From the NCBI GenBank assembly GCA_051252005.1, contig JBPOEZ010000005.1:62001-126000 (forward strand): a stretch of 64,000 nucleotides of DNA. Reading direction: 5' to 3'. This document shows positions 53,542-61,803 of the stretch, in pieces (the first letter of the stretch is position 1; each line of letters opens with the position of its first letter). This stretch comes from JACOMS01 sp051252005. Its GTDB lineage: Bacteria > Pseudomonadota > Alphaproteobacteria > Caulobacterales > Maricaulaceae. A program made the translations under genes and the position numbers. A model generated the notes under the pieces. That model was not told the DNA's origin. It saw only the letters and a list, made by a program, of their open reading frames with translations, and did not search any database.

Positions 53542-54579
53542 TTAAACGATCTCAATACCGTCAAAGAGCGGGTCGGTTTCTGCGTGCTGAACGCGGTCTT
53601 CAATGGTGCTTTCTGCGTCTTCGAGATCATCGACGCGGGCGACATGGAAGAGGGCGTCGCCTCGGTTAACAATCGGCAAGTTCGTTCGCCCAATGATGAC
53701 GCCGGAATATTTGGCTATCACGTCGGCTTCCATTTCGCCGAGCGGGCCGGAAACACTGGCGATGACGTCGCCTTTTTTGACAATGTCGCCAAGGCTATGG
53801 CCCGCACGCATAAGCCCGCTAATCGGGGCGCGGAGCCAATGGCTAGAGGCGGGCTGTACGGGCGTAACCTTGCGGCTTGACGCTTTGGCCTTGGGCAGCA
53901 TGCCAATATGGCGCATAACGCCGAGGGCGCCTTTTACGCCGATACGCACGGCCGTTTCGTTAAACCGCAGCGCCTCTCCAGCCTCAAATAAAAGCATATT
54001 ACAGCCAACAGTTTTCGCGGCTTCGCGCAAAGATCCGTCGCGCAGATTTGAGTTGAGCATGACGGACGCGCCAAACGCCGTCGCCATGTCTTTGACAACG
54101 GGATTGCTCAGGTCGGCCCGAATTTGCGGCAGGTTCTCGCGGTGAATAGCGCCGGAATGTAGATCAAGGCCAAATGCGCATTTTGAGACAATTTCCTGCA
54201 TAAACGTAAATGCGAGCTGCGAGGCAGGAGAGCCGTTCTCAATTCCGGGAAATACGCGGTTGAGGTCGCGGCGGTCGGGCAGGTAACGCGACATGCCCAA
54301 AAACCCGTAACTATTGACCACGGGAATAAGGATAAGCGTGCCTTTGATTTTGGACAGCGCCTTCATGCGAGAAATCCGCCGAATGATCTCGACGCCGATA
54401 ATTTCGTCGCCGTGGATAGCGGCGCTGACAAACATCGTCGGCCCCGGTTTTTTCCCGTGGATGACCAAGGCTTTGAGCATCATATCCGTATGGTCGGCAA
54501 GCCGGCTGAGGGGGATAAGAACGGTGTTTGTTTCGCCCGGTTTAAGGACCGTGCCGCCAAGTGTGAACGGCTCTTGCAT
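53542..54579 (-). CDS. Succinylglutamate desuccinylase/aspartoacylase family protein
   Basis: The ATG at 54579 (MQEPFTLGGTVLKPGETNTV) is chosen; it starts two bases after the RimK-like stop. The 345-residue zinc hydrolase shows the AstE/AspA pattern: AAIHGDEIIGVEIIRR (metal His and Glu), NSYGFLGMSRYLPDRRDLNR, and LDLHSGAIHRENLPQIRA with the third His, then FEAGEAL. A C-terminal barrel-like domain follows (PISGLMRAGHSLGDIV). It is encoded with the RimK-like ligase as a two-gene unit and may trim glutamyl or other adducts it makes (inference). Confidence 0.88.
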   Translation of the reverse strand: MQEPFTLGGTVLKPGETNTVLIPLSRLADHTDMMLKALVIHGKKPGPTMFVSAAIHGDEIIGVEIIRRISRMKALSKIKGTLILIPVVNSYGFLGMSRYLPDRRDLNRVFPGIENGSPASQLAFTFMQEIVSKCAFGLDLHSGAIHRENLPQIRADLSNPVVKDMATAFGASVMLNSNLRDGSLREAAKTVGCNMLLFEAGEALRFNETAVRIGVKGALGVMRHIGMLPKAKASSRKVTPVQPASSHWLRAPISGLMRAGHSLGDIVKKGDVIASVSGPLGEMEADVIAKYSGVIIGRTNLPIVNRGDALFHVARVDDLEDAESTIEDRVQHAETDPLFDGIEIV

Positions 54580-54580
54580 G

Positions 54581-55486
54581 TTACCCTTTGCCCTTTGTTT
54601 TCGTTTTGCCAGGTTTGGCATTTTTCTCGATAAATTCGATGATTTTTCCGGCGACATCAATGCCTGTAGCTTTTTCTATGCCTTCGAGACCCGGCGAGGA
54701 ATTAACTTCCATGACAACGGGGCCGCGGCTAGAGCGGAGTAAATCCACGCCGCAAACATTAAGGCCCATGGCCTTGGCCGCAGCGACGGCGGTCTCGCGT
54801 TCTTTCGGAGAGATTTTGATCGACTTAGCCGATCCGCCTCTGTGTAGGTTGGAGCGAAACTCGCCTTCCGCGCCCTTGCGGAGCATGGCCGCGACGACCT
54901 TGTCGCCAATGACAAGACATCGAACATCTTCGCCGCCCGCTTCTTTGATGAATTCTTGTACCAAGATATTGCTGCCAACACCGCCAAAGGCTTCGATGAC
55001 GCTTTCTGCCGCGCGGTCTGTATCGCTCAGCATAACGCCGATGCCCTGTGTGCCTTCGATTAATTTAATGACAACGGGCGCGCCGCCAAGCCGCTTGACG
55101 ACTTCGCCGGGGTGATTGGTTTTATGGGCAAAGATGGTGCGGGGAAGGCCAATGCCGCGCTTACTCAGAAGCTGCAAGCTACGAAGCTTGTCGCGTGAAC
55201 GGGTGACGGCAACGGACTCGTTGACGGGGTATGTACCCATAACTTCGAACTGGCGCAGAACGGCTGTACCGTAAAACGTCACCGACGCGCCAATGCGCGG
55301 AATAACGGCGTCATAATGCTCAAGTTCTTTGCCTTTATAAACAACTTGCGGCTCCCCCGACGCAATATCAATCAAGCACCGCAAATGGTCGATCACATCC
55401 ATGGTGTGGCCGCGCGCCTCTGCCGCCTCGACAAGACGGGTATGAGAGTAAAGTTTAGCGTTACGGCAAAGCATGGCAAGTTTCAT
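54581..55486 (-). CDS. RimK family alpha-L-glutamate ligase (ATP-grasp)
   Basis: The ATG at 55486 (MKLAMLCRNAKLYSHTRLVE) with GGAG upstream is the start. The 301-residue ATP-grasp ligase has the RimK pattern: VVIKLIEGTQGIGVMLSDTD (P-loop region), LVQEFIKEAGGEDVRCLVIG, then GVDLLRSSRGPVVMEVNSSPG (metal and ATP ligands, DxxxxxxxxxxEVNxxPG). RimK adds glutamate to ribosomal protein S6 or makes other glutamyl peptides. The hydrolase gene follows two bases after its stop. Confidence 0.9.
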   Translation of the reverse strand: MKLAMLCRNAKLYSHTRLVEAAEARGHTMDVIDHLRCLIDIASGEPQVVYKGKELEHYDAVIPRIGASVTFYGTAVLRQFEVMGTYPVNESVAVTRSRDKLRSLQLLSKRGIGLPRTIFAHKTNHPGEVVKRLGGAPVVIKLIEGTQGIGVMLSDTDRAAESVIEAFGGVGSNILVQEFIKEAGGEDVRCLVIGDKVVAAMLRKGAEGEFRSNLHRGGSAKSIKISPKERETAVAAAKAMGLNVCGVDLLRSSRGPVVMEVNSSPGLEGIEKATGIDVAGKIIEFIEKNAKPGKTKTKGKG

Positions 55487-55627
55487 AGAGGGCTCCAAAA
55501 GAGAGAATTCTATCACAGTCCGAATGATTGTCCGCACGTTATCTTTGAGCAAGGCGTCCCAATTTTAAGTCAGAGCGTTGCATGAGGTGACTGCGCAAAC
55601 CACGCTTGGGTGTAATAGAGATGAGTA

Positions 55628-55662
55628 AAAGGCTCGCACTGAGTGTAATCAGGCGAGCCTTT
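55628..55662. terminator. Hairpin between the Met-rich gene and the RimK operon
   Basis: Arms aaaggctcgc (55628-55637) and gcgagccttt (55653-55662), 10 bp and perfect, with a 15-nt loop. It lies 26 bp after the stop of the minus-strand Met-rich gene. A T run on the exit side is present in either direction within the arms, so it could terminate both ways. Confidence 0.65.
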
Positions 55663-55687
55663 CAAATGGCTTATAAATGCGTGTTAT

Positions 55688-56263
55688 CTATTTCGGTGTG
55701 TAGTCACCTGTGATTAAACACGTCCCGTTTGTTTGAGCCGTGGTGCCTTTGGGGCACGTGACGGTGGTGATGGTGTTATTGCTGCCCGGAACGGCGATGG
55801 CTCTGGATCGGTCGCGATTGCCTTCGGCGTCATCTTGAAGGTATTCGCCGACTGTATCATTGATTTTGGACGGGTGCATGCCGTCTTTGACTTTGTCTTT
55901 CTGTTTCTCGGACATGCCGCGTTGCATCATGTCATCTTTATCCATGACAGTTTTGCCCATCATTTTGTTCTTCTCTTCCATAGACATGCCTTTCATAAGA
56001 TCGGTTTTTTCATCCAGGGACATCTGGCCCATCAGCATGTTTTTCTCTTCCAAAGACATGTTTTTCATCATCATGCGCTTTTCGTCTGTGGTCATGCTCT
56101 TCATCATCATGCGCTTTTTGTCCATAGACATGGTTTCGGTCATGGCTGGCTTTTTATCCATTTTCGCGTCGTGATCTGTCTTGTCGCTGTGATGGTTCGC
56201 AGACGCTACAGCGCCTGTAAGGGCGATAGCGGTTGTTACAAGAATGGCTCTATAATTCGTCAT
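55688..56263 (-). CDS. Secreted Met-rich protein of seven 12-residue repeats
   Basis: The 191-residue product has a signal peptide (AILVTTAIALTGAVASA), a His/Asp-rich linker, and seven tandem repeats of 12 residues starting at 45, 57, 69, 81, 93, 105 and 117. The consensus is close to M-S-x-[DE]-[EK]-K-x-M-[ML]-M-[KG]-x, with many Met residues (for example MSLEEKNMLMGQ and MSMEEKNKMMGK). The last two are weaker. A Cys pair in TCPKGTTAQTNGTC lies near the end. Periplasmic Met-rich repeats often bind Cu(I) or Ag(I), but that is inference; no family is recognised. Confidence 0.8.
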   Translation of the reverse strand: MTNYRAILVTTAIALTGAVASANHHSDKTDHDAKMDKKPAMTETMSMDKKRMMMKSMTTDEKRMMMKNMSLEEKNMLMGQMSLDEKTDLMKGMSMEEKNKMMGKTVMDKDDMMQRGMSEKQKDKVKDGMHPSKINDTVGEYLQDDAEGNRDRSRAIAVPGSNNTITTVTCPKGTTAQTNGTCLITGDYTPK

Positions 56264-56500
56264 GTGTGTCTCCGTTTACTATTCGTTTTAACCGCGAGAA
56301 GAACGCCCAAAAGACCGTTTTTCACGCTGCCAATTTTTTGCAGTACAATAACAAAGCGTTTGAACCCGCCATTGGTTCCAAGGAATAGCTGCGGCGGGAG
56401 GGGGAGAGCACGGAATCTGGGCTTCGTGTTAGGCGGGCTAGTTAATGGAAGTTATGCGGAAGGAATTTATTGGCGATCATATAGTTTAGAAAGCAGTGCA

Positions 56501-56680
56501 ATGACCGATAAAGAAATCATTGATCGTAAACAGGAAATTGCAGTTACTAAAGCTATGATTGGGGAGGGCGTTGACGCTTACCGTGCCTCGGGCCTGTGTG
56601 AGGCAGAATGTGACGGATTGGATCACAGTCTAATAGAAGAAATACGTCTGGCTGTGCTTCATGGCTCCACTCCCCACTAA
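56501..56680 (+). CDS. Small protein overlapping the end of the opposite gene
   Basis: A 59-residue frame, MTDKEIIDRKQEIAVTKAMI..., acidic and helical. It resembles a real small protein more than a chance frame, but has no clear ribosome site. It overlaps the last 128 bp of the opposite-strand gene at 56553-57179. No family is recognised. Confidence 0.4.
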   Translation: MTDKEIIDRKQEIAVTKAMIGEGVDAYRASGLCEAECDGLDHSLIEEIRLAVLHGSTPH

Positions 56681-57179
56681 CTACCAGTGTAAGCCAATGG
56701 AGTGCGATTGCTAAATCCCTAAACTCTTCTGACATTTTTATTATATCGTCCGCTGTTAAGGGGTTTGAAAGTTGCTTTATTAACTTCTCACTACTTTGCG
56801 TTCCTGCTTGAAAAAAGGGAGCTAAAACTAGTACATTTGAACTGGTTTCGTGCAAAAGTCTAAAATGTGCTATCTGATTTCGTCTTTTCGACAGCTTGGA
56901 TGTTTTGGTTAGTAGTTTTGTGACTAAATAGAGCAATGAGGGAGACGAAATTGTTATATTTGCTGCTGATTGGACGGCTTGAATTTTAGCGTTGAGGCTC
57001 ACCATAGCGTCAAGCGCGGCACGGCTTGCCCATTCACTAAGTTTTGAGTTTGTCATTATCACATGCGGAAAGAGGCTGTATAGTTGCTTTTCAATACCAC
57101 TCCATCTACACAAGCCTAAACCCACGGCATAAAGAATTTCTGCGTCGTTAGGGGCTTCATTTTCCGGTTGGTTAAGCAT
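56553..57179 (-). CDS. Hypothetical protein with HEPN-like motif
   Basis: The 208-residue product begins MLNQPENEAPNDAEILYAVG. A segment KLSKRRNQIAHFRLLHETSS resembles the RNxxAH signature of HEPN-type or DUF4145-like helical proteins, here with Ile-Ala-His. The final 45 residues lie in the overlap with the opposite small gene and look like a readthrough tail (CDPIRHILPHTGPRHGKRQR), so the real 3' end may be different. Function unknown. Confidence 0.5.
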   Translation of the reverse strand: MLNQPENEAPNDAEILYAVGLGLCRWSGIEKQLYSLFPHVIMTNSKLSEWASRAALDAMVSLNAKIQAVQSAANITISSPSLLYLVTKLLTKTSKLSKRRNQIAHFRLLHETSSNVLVLAPFFQAGTQSSEKLIKQLSNPLTADDIIKMSEEFRDLAIALHWLTLVVSGEWSHEAQPDVFLLLDCDPIRHILPHTGPRHGKRQRPPQS

Positions 57180-57464
57180 GACAAGTAAAACTCCAGACTT
57201 TCAAGAAACCTAAACACGGATGCTGAAAGCCCCGCTTAAAGAGAATAAACCTTTAGGTCACGAGAAGAAAAAGGGCGAGTCAAAAATCTGCCCTGATAAA
57301 GATTAGTCCTTTGCTTGATAGTTTCGCGTTACAGTGAAATTAATAGGCTTTCGCAGCGATTTTATCTATTCCTGAACATGTTCAGTGCTTGCCTTAAATC
57401 CTTTTCACGGGTGCGGTGTAACATAAGCAAGGATATTTAATGGGTATATAATCCTATTTATTCC

Positions 57465-57499
57465 TTGACAATGCGTGTCTTTTTGTTCTATATATGTTC
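57465..57499 (+). promoter_or_regulatory. Promoter with LexA (SOS) box
   Basis: TTGACA at 57465-57470 and TATATA at 57489-57494 are 18 bp apart. The -10 is covered by GTTC-tatatat-GTTC at 57485-57499, exactly the alphaproteobacterial LexA consensus GTTC-N7-GTTC. The gene at 57531 starts 31 bp downstream. The arrangement predicts repression by LexA and induction on DNA damage. Confidence 0.75.
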
Positions 57500-57530
57500 T
57501 CACTGAATTTTACCAGAAAGAGACATAGTC

Positions 57531-58070
57531 ATGACCCCCGCCGCCCCAGCCGCATCAAACACAGAGGAGCACGTCCCCGGCCTTTATCGCCAGATGGGGA
57601 TCTATGCGCCGTTTGTTTGGCTTGCGGTGCGGGTGATATGGATGGGGCAGCGTGTTGGGTTTATTTCCCCTGAGTTTTTAAGGCCGCCATGTGTGGATCT
57701 CACGCCGGATTTATATCTTAAAAACCGCGAGCTTCGGCGCGCGGAGGCAAGCTGCCTGCGCCGCGCAAGACGCTGCCTTTTAAGGGGCGGGACAATCCAT
57801 CCAGAACGTTACACGCCGCGTGCCTACGCGCATTTAGCCTTTGTCGCGCGAATGGATAAAACCATCACGCCTGCGCAATTCAAAGAGCATTATCTTCGCG
57901 GGAATAATATGAGCCGCGTGCAAGCTTACGGTATGGACAGCGCGCATGAGATTGCAGGATTTATACGCGGCGGGGCAGAAACGCTTTCCGTCTTTGTTTC
58001 AAGTCTTGCGGGAACTTTCGGTCTTGCCTCTTTAAGTCTTGCCGCGCCGTCTAATCCTGCGCCGCCCTAA
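57531..58070 (+). CDS. Unknown protein, probably SOS-induced
   Basis: The 179-residue product has a hydrophobic stretch near 25-45 (GIYAPFVWLAVRVIWMGQRV), then a Cys/Arg-rich part (RELRRAEASCLRRARRCLLR), and a Pro/Ala-rich tail (SLSLAAPSNPAPP). The ATG has AAAGAG 11 bases upstream. No family is recognised. The LexA box upstream is the main clue: it may inhibit division or act in repair, as SOS genes of unknown function often do. Confidence 0.6.
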   Translation: MTPAAPAASNTEEHVPGLYRQMGIYAPFVWLAVRVIWMGQRVGFISPEFLRPPCVDLTPDLYLKNRELRRAEASCLRRARRCLLRGGTIHPERYTPRAYAHLAFVARMDKTITPAQFKEHYLRGNNMSRVQAYGMDSAHEIAGFIRGGAETLSVFVSSLAGTFGLASLSLAAPSNPAPP

Positions 58071-58182
58071 GACCGATCTCGCTACCTTTAATTCATTAAA
58101 ATCCCGACCCTCAAAACCAGAGGGAGCGGCCAAAGGTGCTTGGCGGCAGCGCCGACGTAATTTGAGGATAGGGTTTAGCGGG

Positions 58183-59604
58183 CTATTGTTTTTTCGTCAG
58201 AGGCAGAACAATGTCGACAATAAGGCCTTTGTCATTGAAATCTCGCGTCAATGTGCCGTCGAGTTGGCTTATGGATAAGTCGATGAGCCGCGCGCCAAAC
58301 CCCGTGGATTCCAGCGGCACGTCTATTTTTTCTCCGTCTTTTTCTTTCCAGTGGATGAAGCACTGACCATCATCAACGCGCCACGTCACAGAGAGACACC
58401 CCTTGGCGCTATTGAGGGCGCCGTATTTAAGCGAATTTGTTGAAAGCTCGTGAAAGACAAGGCCCAAAGTATTCAAGGTTTGCCGATCGAGCGCGATAGC
58501 GTCGCCCTCTATTGTGATGGTGGACGTTCCGGCATAGGGCGAGAGCGCGCCTTCTATGAGGGATTTGAGCGAAGCCTCGCCGTAAACGCCTTTGCCGATG
58601 GTCAATCGATTGGCGGCCGCCATTGCCATTATCCGCTCGCGCGTTTTTGCCGCCACGGTTTTTGCATCGCCTCCGCCGCGTGCGCCCGCCGTAACCAAGG
58701 CCGCCGTCGTCGCAAACATATTATTTATGCGGTGATCAAGTTCATCCGCGATCGTTTGGATTGTGTCATGGGCTTGAGACAGTGCGCGTTCGTATTCTTT
58801 TTCTCTCGTGACATCAGAAGACACGCCGATAAAACTTAAGTCTCCAGTCCCGTCACTTGCGCGGGTCATGCCGCCAATGCTTCGGATCCAGCGGGTTTTA
58901 TTGTTTGCAAGGACGATGCGAAAATCTTCTTTGTACGTCACTGCAGGATCTGCAAAACAGGCGCGAGTGGCTTCGCGAACTTGCTTTGCATCATCAGGAT
59001 GAACTTTTCGGAAAAGGTCTTCAAATGTGACGTCGCTCGGATCGGCGTCTATCTCGAACAAATCTACCATGGCTTCGTCGACGAAATCTTCTTCGGTCTT
59101 TGGATTGAACTCCCAAACGCTAATATTGCTAAGTTGCAAAGCTCTCTTGCGCCGTGCGAGGTTAACGGTAACGGCTTCCGTTGTGTCCATTTGCGAGCCA
59201 TAAAACAGCAGCAAGTCGCCGTTTTTCCCAAAGAGCGGCGCCATGTGCAAAACATTAAGAAAGGCCGTGCCGTCTTTTCGGTAATTCACGATTTCGGTAA
59301 CGGAGAGATACTTATTGTCTATCGCCTCGCGTAGGCTTTTAAGGGATTCTTTCGTCGTGCCCTTGCCTTGAAGAAATCGGCAGTTCTTCCCAAGAATTTC
59401 TACAGGAGTATAACCCGTAAGTTCGCAAAACCCGATATTTGCAAAAACAATCGGCGCATCGGCTTGATTCGGATCTGTGATGCAGATCGCGAGTGATGTG
59501 TCTGATATGGCCTGCTTAAAGAACGGCCGAGAAACATCATCGAAATCATCAAGACTAAACCGCTTGAGCAGCTCCGCTAAACCATTGTTCTTGCTTGTGT
59601 GCAT
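58183..59604 (-). CDS. LOV-domain HWE histidine kinase (blue-light sensor)
   Basis: The 473-residue protein starts with a LOV domain: LAICITDPNQADAPIVFANI, GYTPVEILGKNCRFLQGKGT with the flavin-binding Cys75 in NCRFLQ, and NYRKDGTAFLNVLHMAPLFG. A second PAS domain (about 155-260) follows. The kinase part has DELDHRINNMFATTAALVTAG with the phospho-acceptor His of HWE/HisKA_2 kinases and a GLVFHELSTNSLKYGAL N box, then GFGARLIDLS. The whole matches LOV-histidine kinases such as those of Brucella and Erythrobacter. No response regulator is adjacent. Confidence 0.92.
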   Translation of the reverse strand: MHTSKNNGLAELLKRFSLDDFDDVSRPFFKQAISDTSLAICITDPNQADAPIVFANIGFCELTGYTPVEILGKNCRFLQGKGTTKESLKSLREAIDNKYLSVTEIVNYRKDGTAFLNVLHMAPLFGKNGDLLLFYGSQMDTTEAVTVNLARRKRALQLSNISVWEFNPKTEEDFVDEAMVDLFEIDADPSDVTFEDLFRKVHPDDAKQVREATRACFADPAVTYKEDFRIVLANNKTRWIRSIGGMTRASDGTGDLSFIGVSSDVTREKEYERALSQAHDTIQTIADELDHRINNMFATTAALVTAGARGGGDAKTVAAKTRERIMAMAAANRLTIGKGVYGEASLKSLIEGALSPYAGTSTITIEGDAIALDRQTLNTLGLVFHELSTNSLKYGALNSAKGCLSVTWRVDDGQCFIHWKEKDGEKIDVPLESTGFGARLIDLSISQLDGTLTRDFNDKGLIVDIVLPLTKKQ

Positions 59605-59946
59605 GTCGCCCCTGATTTCTCAGTGTTTGTAAAACTAAAATTTCATTCGTTGTATTTATTGGTTAGACGCTCTGTCTTAAGAGAATAGAGCAAAGCTGCA
59701 ATCAGCGCTACAGCGAAATTACTGATTATGTGTTTTGCGCGGACTAAATCCGGTCTCGTTAAATCGGGTAAATTCCGACAAATCTCCTCGTTATGCTTAA
59801 TGAATTCTCAAGGCCGCTTTAATTATATTTTATGCCTCTTCTTGTACCAGAACGGTTCAAGCGGGGAGACTGGCGTTCAGTCTTTCTGTGTCTCGGGCAA
59901 GCTCTACGGGTTTGACGCGGGAGGATAAAATGCGGTAGGGAGCACC
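59605..59946. other. Intergenic region between divergent genes
   Basis: 342 bp holding the promoters of the histidine kinase (minus) and the SDHAF4-like gene (plus). Short open frames on the plus strand are not convincing. No distinctive operator repeat was identified. Confidence 0.45.
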
Positions 59947-60150
59947 ATGTCAGAAGATATGAAAACTCCCGAAACCCGTCGCCAAGATTTAAGCCCCGCC
60001 GCACGGCGCGCGCTTGACGAGGCTGCGGAGCGCCGCTCGGCACGACTGGCCGCCTCTGACGCGTTACCTCCTGAAAAAGCGGGCCCAAAGGGGGCCGAAC
60101 CCACGCGCTACGGCGATTGGGAACGGGGCGGGATCGCATACGACTTTTAG
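59947..60150 (+). CDS. SDHAF4-like protein (DUF1674), succinate dehydrogenase assembly
   Basis: The 67-residue product ends with GPKGAEPTRYGDWERGGIAYDF, the signature of SDHAF4/DUF1674, which in mitochondria helps load flavinylated SDHA into complex II. The N-terminal half is a charged helix. It starts at ATG 59947 with GGGAGCACC upstream. The gene is typical of Alphaproteobacteria. No sdh genes are in the window. Confidence 0.88.
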   Translation: MSEDMKTPETRRQDLSPAARRALDEAAERRSARLAASDALPPEKAGPKGAEPTRYGDWERGGIAYDF

Positions 60151-60225
60151 TCAGGCGCGCGCGCAACCTCCATCGTAAGTTTGGTGAAACCGCTCATTAA
60201 GAGCGGACAGTGTGGGAGAGCGCAA

Positions 60226-61077
60226 ATGCGTCGTATATATACAGTTGTGGCCGTCATTGGTGGTTTGAGTTTAAGTCTTGGCGGAACAGCCGCGGTCGCA
60301 GGATCTTGCGGCATGCAATACAGGCCTTGCCCTGTTCGGATTGCGCCGCCTCCACCACCGCCGCGTTTTGTAGCCCCGTGTAATGTGCAAATGCCGCAAG
60401 CGAATCCAGTCCCGAATTGCCAAGTGCCGTTTGTTGTTAATCCAGGTGCTCCGGCTCAAATCGACCCTGTTGTCATTCACTCGTCGCAGCCGCTTGATTA
60501 TTTACGGAGCGTCAAATTTAGCGGTTCGCCGCATGTGAACATTACCCGTATTCACGGACAAGCCCCGTCTGTGGGTCTGAAAGATGTTCCAACGGCTTTC
60601 ACGGGGGGATGTCACCCTGAATCGACTGAATATTGCCGCACACCAGCCGCAGCGGTCCGCCCCTCAGCTGTTCCCGCGCCCGTTCGGGTTGCCGCTCCAG
60701 TACGCATTGCCGCTCCGGTTTACGTAGCGCCTGCGCCTAAAGTGGCCGCGCCTGTATATGTGCCGCCTGCGCCAAAGCGAATTGTTCTCGCAGGGCCGCC
60801 GCCAAAACGTGTAATGCCAGCTCCGGCTCCAATGCTGGCGCCTGAACCTGCACAGTGGAAAAAAGTGTCTGGCCCAACTGTGGTCGGTAATTATCAGGCG
60901 ACACAAGTTGTCTGCCGCCAAGCGCCAACGCCGCAGCCTGTCTTTGTGCCAGCACCGCAAGCGCCGACATGTTCCAGCGGTTATGCTGCTGCGCCGATGT
61001 ATCAGCCGCAAATGCATTACGCTCCGGCACAGCCTCATGGGTGGAATATGGGCCCGCGTTACGGCTCTGATTACTAA
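60226..61077 (+). CDS. Secreted Pro/Ala/Val-rich protein
   Basis: The ATG at 60226 with a GGGAGAG site opens a 283-residue protein with a signal peptide (YTVVAVIGGLSLSLGGTAAV). The mature part is rich in Pro, Ala and Val, with a tract near residues 150-215 of repeating PVRVAAPV/PVYVAPAPK/PPAPKR units, plus scattered Cys (GSCGMQYRPCP, NPVPNCQVP, CHPESTEYCR). It is probably a surface or periplasmic structural protein. A related secreted gene follows 145 bp on. No family is recognised. Confidence 0.7.
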   Translation: MRRIYTVVAVIGGLSLSLGGTAAVAGSCGMQYRPCPVRIAPPPPPPRFVAPCNVQMPQANPVPNCQVPFVVNPGAPAQIDPVVIHSSQPLDYLRSVKFSGSPHVNITRIHGQAPSVGLKDVPTAFTGGCHPESTEYCRTPAAAVRPSAVPAPVRVAAPVRIAAPVYVAPAPKVAAPVYVPPAPKRIVLAGPPPKRVMPAPAPMLAPEPAQWKKVSGPTVVGNYQATQVVCRQAPTPQPVFVPAPQAPTCSSGYAAAPMYQPQMHYAPAQPHGWNMGPRYGSDY

Positions 61078-61092
61078 GCTATAAACTCTTAA

Positions 61093-61124
61093 AACACTTT
61101 GCCTCGAACCAGAGGCGAAGTGTT
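61093..61124 (+). terminator. Stem-loop between the two secreted-protein genes
   Basis: A 13-bp stem with one G-U (61093-61105 and 61112-61124) around a six-base loop, 15 bp after the stop of the first gene. Only a weak T run follows, so it may be a terminator, an attenuator or an mRNA-stabilising end. Confidence 0.55.
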
Positions 61125-61221
61125 CTCATAATTCGAAACAGCTTCGCCCCATACGAGAATGTGTTTGCTCTTTGTGGGAAGAGCCGCTTTCTTGCTGTGG
61201 GGCTTTGTTTTGGAGAAAAAA

Positions 61222-61800
61222 ATGCCGCGCAAAATATTCGTTGCAAAATTAGGTCTGGCCGTTACGGCGATGGCGCTATTGCCAAGTGCCGCCTTTGCGG
61301 GATGCGGGACTGACGCCGCGTGTTTAAGCTGGGTGGAATCCCAAACGGCTACGCAATCCCCTGAGATCCGGCCGCTCTCGTTGCCGTCAAATGTGTCTGT
61401 GTCTGACGTATCTAGCCGCCGTATTGCGGGACTTGGCGCTGGCGAAAAGCTATGTCCAACAACATGCCCTGTCGAGGTGAAGAATACCAATGGCGGGCAG
61501 GTGAAGGCTTGTTACTCTGTCTGTACGCCGCTCTCATCGGGTGCGGCCACTACGGGATACGGGGCGTCTTCAGGATACGGGTCTTCTACAGTTACGCAGC
61601 AAACAGCTTATGCAAGCCGCGAAACGATTTCGCCCACGGTCAAGCAATCTGTTGTCTATGAGCCGTATGAGGTTCAGCCCGTCGTCCAGCACCATTATGT
61701 CCGTGTCGTAAGACCCGTGATCTATGTGCACTATCCCGTGCCTGTAATAGCGCCCTCCGTTTGCGACTATAACTGCAAACGCTCGCGCTACGGATATTAG
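61222..61800 (+). CDS. Secreted Cys-containing protein
   Basis: The ATG at 61222 has GGAG upstream. The 192-residue product has a signal peptide (VAKLGLAVTAMALLPSAAFA) and starts with GCGTDAACLSWV. Cys pairs recur (CPTTCPVEV, CYSVCTP, CDYNC), suggesting disulfides. The second half has a YGASSGYGSS tract and ends with HYVRVVRPVIYVHYPVPVIA. It resembles its upstream neighbour in style (exported, Pro/Val-rich end), and both may form one surface system (inference). Confidence 0.68.
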   Translation: MPRKIFVAKLGLAVTAMALLPSAAFAGCGTDAACLSWVESQTATQSPEIRPLSLPSNVSVSDVSSRRIAGLGAGEKLCPTTCPVEVKNTNGGQVKACYSVCTPLSSGAATTGYGASSGYGSSTVTQQTAYASRETISPTVKQSVVYEPYEVQPVVQHHYVRVVRPVIYVHYPVPVIAPSVCDYNCKRSRYGY

Positions 61801-61803
61801 GGC

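Noticed and set aside
55733..56680. Long plus-strand open frame rich in His and Phe opposite the Met-rich gene
   Set aside because: It is the complement of the Met/Lys-rich repeats; only its last 59 codons, after 56501, look like an independent protein.
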